61,602 bases of DNA from Bacillota bacterium (lineage in GTDB: Bacteria; Bacillota; Clostridia; Christensenellales; Aristaeellaceae): contig JAEWSC010000004.1 in the NCBI GenBank assembly GCA_023398575.1, positions 1 through 61,602 on the forward strand, given 5' to 3'. How positions within the stretch are numbered: the stretch's first letter is position 1; every line of letters begins with the position of its first letter. Below, in pieces: positions 9,531-18,783 of the stretch. Below the pieces are notes generated by a model, which did not search any database, had not been told where the DNA came from, and worked only from the letters and a program-made list of their open reading frames with translations. Made by a program: the position numbers and the translations under genes.

Positions 9531-9675
9531 TCACGCCATTGCGGGACTATGCCGCCAATTCCGCAAAGTCACCAAGAACAGGGGCTGCTTCCCCAACAGC
9601 CAGAGCCTGATGAAGATGCTGCTTCTGGCTTCTCGGAATATCAGCAAGAAATGGATGATTCGTTACCATAATTAG
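9531..9675 (+). pseudogene. IS256-family transposase, C-terminal remnant
   Basis: A frame ending at TAG 9673-9675 reads about 46 codons typical of the extreme C terminus of IS256/mutator transposases (QFRKVTKNRGCFPN, then LASRNISKKW and a short basic end). A stop at 9526-9528 and lack of similarity upstream show that the catalytic DDE domain is gone. It is a relic of a mobile element next to the AT-rich ABC-F gene. Confidence 0.75.
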
Positions 9676-10205
9676 GATTTGCCGCTCGCAATATCCTATG
9701 GGATGATAAAGCTATCTGGGCCCATGCCCCGGCGTATAGGATTTCGCGGGTGGTCCATCGGCATTCACGCTGGATCGGACACAGCGAGTATACCGACAGC
9801 CCACCCGCAAAGCACGGCCGCCAGGGGGCAATGGGTCATTCTGCTGGGGAGTGTCCCAAAATTCTTGAAAATGGAATACTTACTGAAAAATGGAAAGAAG
9901 CTACTATTGCTTTTACTCCTGTGCAGGGTAGGGCAACGTTGGGGAGCGACCCGAGCGGCAATGGAGGTTTGGCAAGGGAGCAGCGTCAGAGATGGCGCTG
10001 GTTTTATTGTACAACCAAGGCAGGTAAGCAGAACCCTGTTTACCTGCCAGCTCTAATCTTGTCGCTCTACGCAGTTTGGACTTTAGCTAAATAATCTCTC
10101 ACATGGGAAACCAACATTGCATATCGTTTATGTGTTGCAACGACAGTTTATACGTTCCGGGCTTCTTTTTCCATAGGATCTGCGATAGTTCATAGAAAAT
10201 GCTGA
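9676..10205. other. Intergenic region with a hairpin, no supported gene
   Basis: Overlapping frames here (9679-10056 and 9750-10094) have no recognisable similarity and no ribosome-binding sites. A hairpin with arms GGCAGGTAA and TTTACCTGCC lies at about 10019-10050 without a following T-run. This is probably further debris of the IS insertion. Confidence 0.4.
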
Positions 10206-12458
10206 TCATCGTAAGGGAGTTATGTGGATCGTTTCACACGCTTCGTGTGAGTATGTGCGGCCATCCCACAGTCGAAGCGTACCAGCGATTTGAGCATGGA
10301 TGTCTGCCTCTTGCAGAATACCATTTTCCCAGGCCATATCAATAGTGTAGCCGCCGCGGGCTTTAACGCCACGTATGCTGCCGCAGGGCCAATTTGGGGG
10401 TAAGGCTGGCAGTAACCGAAGACAGCCTTCATGGCTTTGGACAAGCATCTCTGTGATGCCCGAGGTTGCGCCGAAATTGCCGTCGATTTGGAAGGGGGGA
10501 TGGTTGTCCAGCAGATTAGGCAGCGTCGAATTCGCCAGTAGCAGGCGAACATTCTCCCCTGCCTTTTCGCCATCCAGAAGCCTGGCCCAGAAATGGATGA
10601 TCCACGCTCTGCTCCAACCTGTATGTCCTCCGCCATGTTCCAACCGACGCTCTAGGGTCTTGCGAGCTGCGGTCATCATTTCGGGCGAAGCGGATGTAAT
10701 CTGATTACCGGGGTGCAATGCGAACAAATGGGAGATGTGGCGGTGGCCGGGCTCTGTCTCGGCCTTGTCATCGGACATCCATTCTTGTATCAGCCCTGTT
10801 GGGGAGATGGTTAAGGGACACAGCTTGTCCCGCAGCAGTGCATAACGGTAAGTATCTTCGCCCAAAATGCGTCCGGCATCAATGACTGCGCTGAACAGCT
10901 CGTACAGGAGCTGCTGATCCATGGCGGCATCGTCGCACAGACAGCCCTGCTCGCCGCTGGGAAGCTGGTAGGTGTTCTCGGGAGAAACAGAGGGACTTAC
11001 AAGGAGATGCCCATGGGGATCTTCTATGAGCGTGTCTGTGAAAAAGCGCGCAGCCTCCTCCATAATCGGGAAATACTCTCTGAGAAAGTCGATATCGCAG
11101 GTGTAGCAATAGTGTTCCCATAGATGCAGCGATAGCCATGCGGCGCCCATTTGCCACATCATGGAGGAGATGCAGTTGTCCTGCGGGGCACAGTCAGCCC
11201 AGATGTCCGTGTTGTGATGCGCCATCCAACCGCCTGCACCATACATTCTTCGTGCCATATCACGGCCTTTGGGGACCATGCGCCGAATCAGGTCAAACAG
11301 CGGCTGGTGCTCCAAAGTTAGCGCGCACTTCTCAGCAGGCCAATAGTTCATCTGGGTATTGATATTTATGGTGTATTTGCTATCCCAAGCAGGCGTGAAG
11401 CTGTCGTTCCAGATGCCCTGCAGGTTGGCGGGCATGCTGCCAGGCCGGCTGGAGGACGCAAGCAGATAGCGGCCATAGGTGAACAGATCCGCGACAAGGC
11501 CGACATCATCATTCCCCTCACGCATAAGCTTCAACCGCTCATCATGGGGTAGGGTAGACATAGTGGGGCTCTCCGGCAGTGTCAGGGTGCAGGCTTCCAT
11601 GATTTTTCTCAAATCCAGTTCATGTTCTTCACGGAGAGCGTCGAAGCCGCGCTTTTCTGCGGCATCGACGCGGGCTATGGCGGCTTGAAGATAGGTCTCA
11701 CCCTCTCGGAAAGAAGTGGCCGAGGCAGCCAAAAGGACACACTCTCCATGGCCGCGCAGCATGTCGCCTGCCATATGGACATCCTGCCCTACAGCGCGCA
11801 GAACACAGCAAAAGGAAATGCCGTCATTCCCGGTTTTGCCCATTAGGCAAAGCGTTCTGTCATCCAGCCCCCGTTGGAATGTGACCTGACCGCCGCGGCG
11901 CAGCATGGCGCGCCAATCGGCATCATTAATCTTCAACGCCAGCACACGGCCTGGATAGGATATGAAGCACTCTCGCTTGGTGCTGATGCCATCAAGGGTA
12001 AAGGCTGTGTGGTGGATGCCGCTAAAAAGGTCAAGTTCCCGACAATAGGATGTGACGCCTTCTTTGGGCTCTATAAAGGATAGATTCATATTCTTGAGAT
12101 GCCCCATTATATATGGGATGGGAAAACGGGGATGATTTGCTGTCCGGGAATTTAGGATCAGGTCGCACAACGGTTCATAGGCTCGCTGCCCTTCAGGAGT
12201 AGAGGCGATGTGTTCCTCGGTCATTTCCTCAGCCTGGGCAATCTTCCCGTCAGCGAGCAGCCTGCGGACCGTTTGGATTGCCTCTGGAGCGCCAGGATTC
12301 ATGCGGTCGATCCATCCGCCTGACCAAACAGTATCATCATTCAGTTGAAAACGATCCACCAGCGTTCCACCAAAGCACATAGCGCCCATATAACCATTGC
12401 CCAAAGGCAAGGCCTCGTTCCAGTTTGCTGCGGGACGGCTGTACCATAGTCTACACAT
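10206..12458 (-). CDS. GH95 glycosidase (alpha-L-fucosidase type)
   Basis: A 750-residue GH95 enzyme with the family's N-terminal motif NEALPLGNGYMGAM and QLNDDTVWSG, and a central (alpha/alpha)6 barrel. Conserved active-site features are present: the Asn-rich NxNTQMNYW motif (365-373), the candidate acid Glu494 (SVSPENTY) and Asp659 (FQIDGNFG). Characterised members hydrolyse alpha-1,2-L-fucosides, a few alpha-L-galactosides. There is no signal peptide, so it acts inside the cell on imported oligosaccharides. It begins 29 bases after the AraC regulator gene, behind a good AAGGAG site, and is probably cotranscribed with it. Its divergent partners are the sugar importer and four other glycosidases. 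It would remove terminal fucose as an early step. Confidence 0.93.
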   Translation of the reverse strand: MCRLWYSRPAANWNEALPLGNGYMGAMCFGGTLVDRFQLNDDTVWSGGWIDRMNPGAPEAIQTVRRLLADGKIAQAEEMTEEHIASTPEGQRAYEPLCDLILNSRTANHPRFPIPYIMGHLKNMNLSFIEPKEGVTSYCRELDLFSGIHHTAFTLDGISTKRECFISYPGRVLALKINDADWRAMLRRGGQVTFQRGLDDRTLCLMGKTGNDGISFCCVLRAVGQDVHMAGDMLRGHGECVLLAASATSFREGETYLQAAIARVDAAEKRGFDALREEHELDLRKIMEACTLTLPESPTMSTLPHDERLKLMREGNDDVGLVADLFTYGRYLLASSSRPGSMPANLQGIWNDSFTPAWDSKYTININTQMNYWPAEKCALTLEHQPLFDLIRRMVPKGRDMARRMYGAGGWMAHHNTDIWADCAPQDNCISSMMWQMGAAWLSLHLWEHYCYTCDIDFLREYFPIMEEAARFFTDTLIEDPHGHLLVSPSVSPENTYQLPSGEQGCLCDDAAMDQQLLYELFSAVIDAGRILGEDTYRYALLRDKLCPLTISPTGLIQEWMSDDKAETEPGHRHISHLFALHPGNQITSASPEMMTAARKTLERRLEHGGGHTGWSRAWIIHFWARLLDGEKAGENVRLLLANSTLPNLLDNHPPFQIDGNFGATSGITEMLVQSHEGCLRLLPALPPNWPCGSIRGVKARGGYTIDMAWENGILQEADIHAQIAGTLRLWDGRTYSHEACETIHITPLR

Positions 12459-12487
12459 TATCTTTACTCCTTCTGATTGTTATGCAG

Positions 12488-14803
12488 TTATGTCATTGAT
12501 TTATAGGTGGAGGTATTGTAACCTGTGTTTCTCCTAAAGGCACGGCAGAAGGAATTGGCGGACAGATAGCCTACCTCTTGGGAGATTTGGTTGATCGTCA
12601 TGTTTGTTGTTCGCAGGAGGCGCTGTGCCTCCTGAATGCGCAAATTCTCCAAGTAAGCGGACAGATTTTCTCCCACCTGTTGCTTAAAACTGGTGGAGAG
12701 GATAGAGGCATTGACACCGAAAACTTCAGCAATGCTGAGCAAAGAAAGGGAACTCTCCCTGAAGTGTTCGTTCAGGTAGTTTACGACCTGTTTGATTTGT
12801 TCGCCGCCGCTTTCATGCCGGTTCTTCTCAGCGCATTTGGCAAGTGTGTGGAAGAATTCTCGCAACAAGTCAAATTGATGCTTGGTTGGCACTTCGCTGA
12901 TAGTGCTTAAATATACATTAAGCATTTCGTCGGAAATGTCTTCCCGGCTGCTCAACAGCGGCAGACATCTGATCGCCGTACTTAACAGATCAGATAAGAA
13001 CAGACGCCCCATGGCGGGGGGGATAGGATAATCAATAAAGTTCACTTGAAACAACTCATCCAGTGCCTGATCCACAGCGGTTATGTTGCCATGGATAACG
13101 GCCTCCGTCAGCCGGTAGCTCACGTCCGACGGGTAGAAATACTGGACGGTATTGGTGTTATAATTGGGCCACTTCAGCTTGTCATTGTCCCACCCGGGTA
13201 AAAGGGTATGCATGGTCATGGTGGTGCGTGCCTGCTCGAAGGAACGGGAGATCTTCGGCAGAGGAGGTGTGACCTCATCTCCGCAAAACGCGTGTATGCA
13301 TTCCCGAAAATAAGGTGGAACTTCTTCGTACAGTTTTTGATACAAGGCATCAATGGCTTCGCGGTTCTTATCAAATACAATCAAGGCCAACGTTTCCTCA
13401 TCCACATCATAATATAAAGTCTGTTTAAACAGGCCGTCCAAAACCTCCTTAAGCACCATTTTCATAGAACCCAATAGTTTCATCATGGAGTCGGCATCAT
13501 CATCGTTCATCTGAGGCAGAAGATGAAACAATAGCACTCGCGCCGTGCTGAAATGCACATGATCCGGATAAACATACTGGCAGATACGGTCTGCCTCCGC
13601 CTCGCTGCTGAAACTTCCCCTCAGCAGACGGCTGGCAAAGGAGGAGCGCAACAGAGCCTTGTGCTCAGAAGCCAGACGCTGAAGGTTTTCATTATCAGCC
13701 TGAAGCGTTACCACCATATCCGAAATGATCTGCAAGGCGCTGTCCGAATCGTCGCTATGCATACCGACAGCATCAAGGATGACAGTAATCGGCGTAGAAA
13801 TGCGCCTTGCTTGCCGCAGAGATAGCAGCAGGCCGGCGACAAGCGAAACGCATAGACACACCACCATCAAATTCCGGTAAATATTCACGCGTGCCATAAT
13901 GATGTCAACTGGCTGAATGGATACATAGGTTAAGCCATTGGCACTTGTGTAAAGATGATTGACCAGCATTTCGCCACTTTGGGTATCGAGGAAAAAATTC
14001 GTCTCCTTCGGATGTGCAAGGGCAAGTTGTATAGTCGCCTCATACAGGCCATCCAGATCGCAGACGCTCCCGACAGTGGAAGTAAGCATCTGTCCATTGC
14101 GATTCGCGATATAAATTGCACCGCTTTTACCAAGATTGATATCGCCGAACAGAGACGTAACTTTCTGTTCATCTATAAGGATCATCAGATAGCCGTTACC
14201 CATGCCGAAAAGCGGCTGGACCATTGATAGATAGCTTCCCTTTTCTTTTAGAATGGAGATTTCTCGAGCCGGCACCAACCCTGTTTTCAGAGTGAGTGCA
14301 TTTAAACCCTGCATGAAGCGATCATGGACATCGCCTTCAAAGCGTAGATAGTCCGCAAAAAAGTCTTCATATTTATAGATAATGAGATCATTCATGACGA
14401 TTTGTGGGTTATTGAAGAAAAGAAAATACTGGTCCACAAAGCTTTGAACGAGCGAATACCCCTCCAGCGAATTTCGCACCTCCACCATCTTATAGGCATA
14501 CGGGTACATAAAGCCGCTGGTATTGCCCTGAAAAGCGCGCACCGAGGGATTATGGGTTATTTCATGCGCAATGCTGCTAACCTCCTGCAGGTGAATGTCA
14601 AAACTTTCGGAGGCAGATACCAGGACACTATTGTTCAATTGCGTTGCATACTTCTCGGTCTCGTTAATTGAAATAATGTAAAAAAGTACGCTGACAAGAA
14701 ACGGAATTGCCAGTACCAGCGCATAAGATCGGAGACAGGACAGAAAGACTTTCCTGTTGCGAATAATATTACGGAACGAATATCCGCTAAACCTATGTCG
14801 CAC
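12488..14803 (-). CDS. Membrane-bound AraC-family sensor/regulator
   Basis: 771 residues. A membrane segment near residues 22-45 and a second near 310-330 enclose an extracytoplasmic sensor of about 265 residues. After the second segment come a HAMP-like stretch, a long linker and, from about residue 670, a C-terminal AraC-type double helix-turn-helix (LSLLSIAEVFGVN...INQISQEVGYLSANSFCRAFRRNTGY). Such one-component regulators are typical of Gram-positive glycan loci next to LplABC-like importers and sense an extracellular sugar or a loaded binding protein. The start is GTG 14803, nine bases after AAAGGAGG. It probably activates the divergent importer operon and its own GH95 gene; repeats in the shared promoter region are candidate sites. 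Confidence 0.92.
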   Translation of the reverse strand: MRHRFSGYSFRNIIRNRKVFLSCLRSYALVLAIPFLVSVLFYIISINETEKYATQLNNSVLVSASESFDIHLQEVSSIAHEITHNPSVRAFQGNTSGFMYPYAYKMVEVRNSLEGYSLVQSFVDQYFLFFNNPQIVMNDLIIYKYEDFFADYLRFEGDVHDRFMQGLNALTLKTGLVPAREISILKEKGSYLSMVQPLFGMGNGYLMILIDEQKVTSLFGDINLGKSGAIYIANRNGQMLTSTVGSVCDLDGLYEATIQLALAHPKETNFFLDTQSGEMLVNHLYTSANGLTYVSIQPVDIIMARVNIYRNLMVVCLCVSLVAGLLLSLRQARRISTPITVILDAVGMHSDDSDSALQIISDMVVTLQADNENLQRLASEHKALLRSSFASRLLRGSFSSEAEADRICQYVYPDHVHFSTARVLLFHLLPQMNDDDADSMMKLLGSMKMVLKEVLDGLFKQTLYYDVDEETLALIVFDKNREAIDALYQKLYEEVPPYFRECIHAFCGDEVTPPLPKISRSFEQARTTMTMHTLLPGWDNDKLKWPNYNTNTVQYFYPSDVSYRLTEAVIHGNITAVDQALDELFQVNFIDYPIPPAMGRLFLSDLLSTAIRCLPLLSSREDISDEMLNVYLSTISEVPTKHQFDLLREFFHTLAKCAEKNRHESGGEQIKQVVNYLNEHFRESSLSLLSIAEVFGVNASILSTSFKQQVGENLSAYLENLRIQEAQRLLRTTNMTINQISQEVGYLSANSFCRAFRRNTGYNTSTYKSMT

Positions 14804-14960
14804 AGTATATGTCCTCCTTTATCTTTTTGGCTAGAAACGTTTCATCACTTATCATGGATTTTTTCTTATTTTATCGAAATAAGTTCATTTTGTACATATA
14901 CAAAATGGTGAATCAGTAAATTTTGAATTGAGGATGATAATGGAGTAAATTAACAAAAAT

Positions 14961-15005
14961 AAAGAATTGCAAATGTGCAAAAAGAATTGAATATATCATT
15001 TCAAT
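14961..15005 (+). promoter_or_regulatory. Candidate AraC-regulator sites in the divergent promoter region
   Basis: AAAGAATTG occurs at 14961 and again at 14981, exactly 20 bases apart, which is close to the two-helical-turn spacing of AraC half-sites. An inverted repeat ATTGAA / TTCAAT follows at 14986-14991 and 15000-15005. All lie between the AraC-type gene and the first permease. The binding role is inferred. Confidence 0.45.
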
Positions 15006-15065
15006 CGTCACTGTGATACTATATGGGCAACAAAAGTTCGATAAAACATGATAAGGAGGCTCGCT

Positions 15066-16001
15066 GTGACAGAGCTGAGGAACAAACGCAACGTTACGAA
15101 GAAGTATCTGCTGCATCATTGGGAATTGTATATCATGCTGCTTTTTCCAGTGATTGTCATCATTGTTTTCAACTATGTACCCATGGGTGGAATAATCATG
15201 GCATTTAAGGATTTCAAGCTGAGAAAGGGCATGTTTTTAAGTCCCTGGGCAGATCAATATGGCCTGGCAAACTTCATTCGGTTTTTTTCTAACTATAATT
15301 TTTCCTCCACGCTGCGTAACACCCTGATCTTGTCCATCTATTCCCTGCTGGTGAACATTCCATGTGCGATTATGTTGGCCCTTGGCCTCAATTATGTTCG
15401 CAAGACGGTGTTCAAGAAAACGGTGCAGATGATTTCCTACTTCCCTTATTTCATCTCAACCATTGTGATCGCCAGTATGATCAATATGCTCTTTAACACA
15501 CGCACAGGTATCTTGGGCAGACTATGTTACGGTATATCCCAGTCCAACATCCTGTCTGATGCTTCCATGTTTCCGCATCTTTATGTATGGTCCGGCGTGT
15601 GGCAGAGCGTGGGCTTTGGTTCAATCATTTATCTGGCGGCGTTATCCAGCGTGGACCCGCAGTTGCACGAAGCTGGGACCATCGACGGTGCCAACATCCT
15701 TCAGCGCATCTGGCATATTGACTTGCCTACCATCTTGCCCATGGTTACCGTCATGCTGATTCTTAACATGGGAAGTGTGCTGAATGTAGGCTACGAAAAA
15801 GTATTGGCTATGCAAAACCAAAACAACCTGAGTATGTCGGAGGTTATTTCAACCTACTCCTATAAGGTGTCGCTGGCTGCATCTATGCCGGACTTTTCTT
15901 ACGGTACGGCCATCGGGTTATTCCAATCGCTAGTAGGCCTTGTATTGGTCATGACCTCCAACAAGGTTGCCAATAAGCTGACCGGCAACGGTTTCTGGTG
16001 A
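15066..16001 (+). CDS. Sugar ABC transporter permease, LplB type
   Basis: A 311-residue membrane protein with about six transmembrane segments. The permease EAA loop is visible as EAGTIDGANILQRIWHIDLP, where the cytoplasmic ATPase docks. It belongs to the LplB-like permeases that import oligosaccharides with an LplC-like partner and a lipid- or membrane-associated binding protein. I choose GTG 15066 because AAGGAGG lies seven bases upstream; the ATG at 15048 precedes that site. It is the first gene of a plus-strand operon reaching the GH36 gene. No ATPase gene is present, so a shared MsmK-type ATPase encoded elsewhere must energise it. Confidence 0.92.
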   Translation: MTELRNKRNVTKKYLLHHWELYIMLLFPVIVIIVFNYVPMGGIIMAFKDFKLRKGMFLSPWADQYGLANFIRFFSNYNFSSTLRNTLILSIYSLLVNIPCAIMLALGLNYVRKTVFKKTVQMISYFPYFISTIVIASMINMLFNTRTGILGRLCYGISQSNILSDASMFPHLYVWSGVWQSVGFGSIIYLAALSSVDPQLHEAGTIDGANILQRIWHIDLPTILPMVTVMLILNMGSVLNVGYEKVLAMQNQNNLSMSEVISTYSYKVSLAASMPDFSYGTAIGLFQSLVGLVLVMTSNKVANKLTGNGFW

Positions 16002-16017
16002 AAGGAGCTTGTTGAGA

Positions 16018-16926
16018 ATGACAATGCAAGCAACTCATGTTATTCGCTCGTGCAAAACGGATCGAATTGTTTATTTCGTCAATAGTGTTTTGTTGACGCT
16101 GTTCCTGATTGCAGTGATGTACCCATTTGTATACATCATTAGTTGCTCCTTTAGCTCCGGTCAGGCGCTTATTTCTGGCAAGGTGGTTCTTCTGCCCGTT
16201 GAATTTACCCTGGATGGCTACCGGGCAATCATGGAGTACAGAGATATTTGGACAGGCTTTTACAATTCGTTCCTGTACACTGTTGGTGGCACGCTGCTGG
16301 GCATAACGTTGACGATTCTGGCGGCCTATCCTCTTTCTCGGCCCTCCCTGATTGGGCACAAGCCGCTGGTGATGCTATTCCTGTTTACCATGTTATTCAA
16401 CGGTGGTTTGGTTCCCAATTACATGCTGGTGATGAAATTGGGCTTGATTAACACAAGCTGGGCCATCCTCCTTCCGATGGCGCTCAGTGCGTACAATATC
16501 ATTGTAGCGCGAACCTTCTTCATCACCTCCATTCCGGCTGAACTGCACGAGTCGGCTGAGTTGGATGGCTGCGGCGAGTTTCGCTTCTTAATCTCCATTG
16601 TGCTGCCGCTGTCCAAGGCCATCCTGGCTGTGTTGGCATTGTGGATTGCCATTGGCTACTGGAACAGCTATTTTAATCCCATGATTTACCTCAACGAAAA
16701 GTCGAAATATCCTTTACAATTGATCCTTCGCGAAATTCTACTGATGGCAAATGTGGACTTTACCAAAGCCGCCAGCAACCCGGAACTATACTACAAGAAC
16801 CAACAGCTAAGCGAGATTCTGCGTTATGGTACGATCATCATCAGTAGCCTGCCCCTGATGATTCTCTATCCTTTCATTCAAAAATACTTCGTCAAGGGTG
16901 TCATGATCGGTTCTGTGAAGGGCTGA
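16018..16926 (+). CDS. Sugar ABC transporter permease, LplC type
   Basis: A 302-residue membrane protein with about six transmembrane segments and the EAA loop ESAELDGCGEFRFLISIVLP. It forms the heterodimeric channel with the preceding permease. ATG 16018 lies ten bases after AGGAG; TTG 16012 is an alternative start. The gap to the upstream stop is 16 bases, so the two genes are coupled. Substrate specificity comes from the binding protein downstream; the enzymes encoded nearby suggest plant cell-wall or mucin-like oligosaccharides. Confidence 0.92.
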   Translation: MTMQATHVIRSCKTDRIVYFVNSVLLTLFLIAVMYPFVYIISCSFSSGQALISGKVVLLPVEFTLDGYRAIMEYRDIWTGFYNSFLYTVGGTLLGITLTILAAYPLSRPSLIGHKPLVMLFLFTMLFNGGLVPNYMLVMKLGLINTSWAILLPMALSAYNIIVARTFFITSIPAELHESAELDGCGEFRFLISIVLPLSKAILAVLALWIAIGYWNSYFNPMIYLNEKSKYPLQLILREILLMANVDFTKAASNPELYYKNQQLSEILRYGTIIISSLPLMILYPFIQKYFVKGVMIGSVKG

Positions 16927-17022
16927 TTTAAGGTATTTCCCAATTAGTGCATAAGCGGAACAGGCGTTTGAGCTCACGGCTGATCCGCTGGCAAGTTAAA
17001 CCAAATCATAGGAGGAATCACC

Positions 17023-18699
17023 ATGAAGAGGATCCTGGCATGTCTTTTGGCTTTGATGCTTCTCCTGGGCATGTGCGTTACAGCCGGGGCCGAGAGCATC
17101 TTTCCCCTGAAGGATGAAATTACCCTGACAGCCTTCGTGCTTGGCATGGAAGGCGGCGTTGACTACACCAGCAACTACGTGACTCAATGGATCAAGGAAA
17201 AGACCAACATCAACCTGGTGTTTACCAACGCAGTGAGCGGTGACGATGGCAAGACCAAGCTGAACCTGATGCTCTCCAGCGGCGAGCGTCTGCCGGATAT
17301 TTTCCTTGCAACCGGCTGGAGCAAAGCTGAGACGATGATGTACGGCTCTGAGGGCATTATTCAGCCCCTGAACAAGTACCTGGAAAGCGCTGAAAACTGG
17401 AACAAGCTCAATGAGCTGGCACCTGCCCGCAAAGGCGATCTGGTCATGAGTGACGGCAATATTTATACCTACGGCGATGTGAACGAGTGCTTCCACTGCA
17501 GCCACCAGGCCCGTATGTGGATCTACCAGCCCTGGGTTGACTCCCTGAACGGCGGGGTTCTGCCTACCACGACCGACGAGCTGTATGACTTTATGACCAA
17601 GGTCAAGACCATGGATCCCAATGGCAACGGCGCTGCTGATGAGATCTCAATGACCGGCTATCTGGATGGATGGGCTACTGATCCCTTCGTATTCCTCTCC
17701 AACTCCTTTGTGCAGAACAACAACTTCATTTCCAACACCAATCCCACCATTGCCGGCGGCTTTGTGGTTGAAGGCAGCACAGTGAAGTACAACTTGACCT
17801 CTGATGGATACCGCGATGCCCTCAAATACATGAACAAGCTGTATAAGGAAGGCCTGCTAGATTCCCAGACCTACACCCAGACCAGCGATCAGTGTAATGC
17901 TACCATGGAAAACGAGAACCACCTGGTTGCTGTGATGGCCGGCGGCCCCATGCCCCAGAACGACAACTTCTGGTCTCAGACCCCAGGCGAATGGCAGAAC
18001 TGGACCCTGTTGCCTCCCCTGAAGGGACCTGCCGGCGTGCAGTATGCATTTACCGGCCTGGATTCCTACTATGGCAACTGCATCGGCCTGGTATCCACCG
18101 ACTGCGAATACCCCGAGATCGCGGTTGCGTTGTTTGATCTGCTGGCCTCTGAAGAAGGCAACCGCGTGCAGAACTCCGGCGTGGAAGGCATCAGCTGGAA
18201 GTGGACCGATGAGATGTCCAGCCTGACTGGCGGCAAGTCCAAGTGGACGAAGATCATCCCTGAAAAGAAAAAGGAAGACGGCACCACCGACTGGGCAGCG
18301 TATGGCTTTGACTTTAAGGACGCCACCTGGGACGCTGATGCGGCAATCCGCTGCGATACCGCCGAGATGCGCGAAGGTGAGGGCGTTGCTGATCCCGTCT
18401 TGAACGTGGAAGCCGTTCTGTACAGGGCCGCCCAAACGTATGATCCTTATTCCTTTGATGTGAATACCATTGTTCCCAACATGCCTTATACAGCGGATCA
18501 GTCCAAGAAGATTTCCGAGTACACGGTTTCTGTCGGCGCCTATGCCAACTCTGCCACCATCCGTTTCATCACAGGTGACATGAACATTGAGACCGATTGG
18601 GAAGCTTACCTGGCTGAAATGCAGAAGATGGACGTGAACGGCTACGTAGCTGTCATGCAAGAGGCCTATGATTCCTATCGCGCCAGTCTGAGCAAGTGA
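17023..18699 (+). CDS. Extracellular solute-binding protein of the sugar importer, LplA type
   Basis: A 558-residue secreted binding protein with a signal peptide ending AGA-ES near residue 24. Its single signal-region Cys (GMC) does not form a normal lipobox, which is unusual for a Gram-positive binding protein: it may be released or held another way. A calcium-loop-like DPNGNGAADE motif near residue 200 is typical of the LplA family. It captures the oligosaccharide outside the cell and delivers it to the two permeases encoded just upstream. AGGAGG precedes ATG 17023. A strong hairpin right after the gene may stabilise this part of the mRNA, as binding protein is usually needed in excess. 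Confidence 0.92.
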   Translation: MKRILACLLALMLLLGMCVTAGAESIFPLKDEITLTAFVLGMEGGVDYTSNYVTQWIKEKTNINLVFTNAVSGDDGKTKLNLMLSSGERLPDIFLATGWSKAETMMYGSEGIIQPLNKYLESAENWNKLNELAPARKGDLVMSDGNIYTYGDVNECFHCSHQARMWIYQPWVDSLNGGVLPTTTDELYDFMTKVKTMDPNGNGAADEISMTGYLDGWATDPFVFLSNSFVQNNNFISNTNPTIAGGFVVEGSTVKYNLTSDGYRDALKYMNKLYKEGLLDSQTYTQTSDQCNATMENENHLVAVMAGGPMPQNDNFWSQTPGEWQNWTLLPPLKGPAGVQYAFTGLDSYYGNCIGLVSTDCEYPEIAVALFDLLASEEGNRVQNSGVEGISWKWTDEMSSLTGGKSKWTKIIPEKKKEDGTTDWAAYGFDFKDATWDADAAIRCDTAEMREGEGVADPVLNVEAVLYRAAQTYDPYSFDVNTIVPNMPYTADQSKKISEYTVSVGAYANSATIRFITGDMNIETDWEAYLAEMQKMDVNGYVAVMQEAYDSYRASLSK

Positions 18700-18730
18700 T
18701 CGCATAAATAGGGCTATGAATTAAACCAAG

Positions 18731-18763
18731 CTGCGGACTGCTCTGCCACAGGGCAGTCCGCAG
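18731..18763 (+). terminator. Hairpin after the binding-protein gene (attenuator or mRNA stabiliser)
   Basis: The arms CTGCGGACTGC (18731-18741) and GCAGTCCGCAG (18753-18763) are perfect 11-base complements with a short loop, followed by TATTATAT rather than a pure T-run. Placed between the binding protein and GH31 genes, it probably allows partial readthrough and gives more binding protein than enzyme. Confidence 0.65.
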
Positions 18764-18783
18764 TATTATATCAGGAGGAAGCA

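Noticed and set aside
9679..10094. Two overlapping frames of 114-125 codons
   Set aside because: They overlap each other in different frames in IS debris, with no start signals or similarity.
17857..18705. A 282-codon minus-strand frame in the binding-protein gene
   Set aside because: Antisense shadow caused by biased codon use in a strongly expressed gene.
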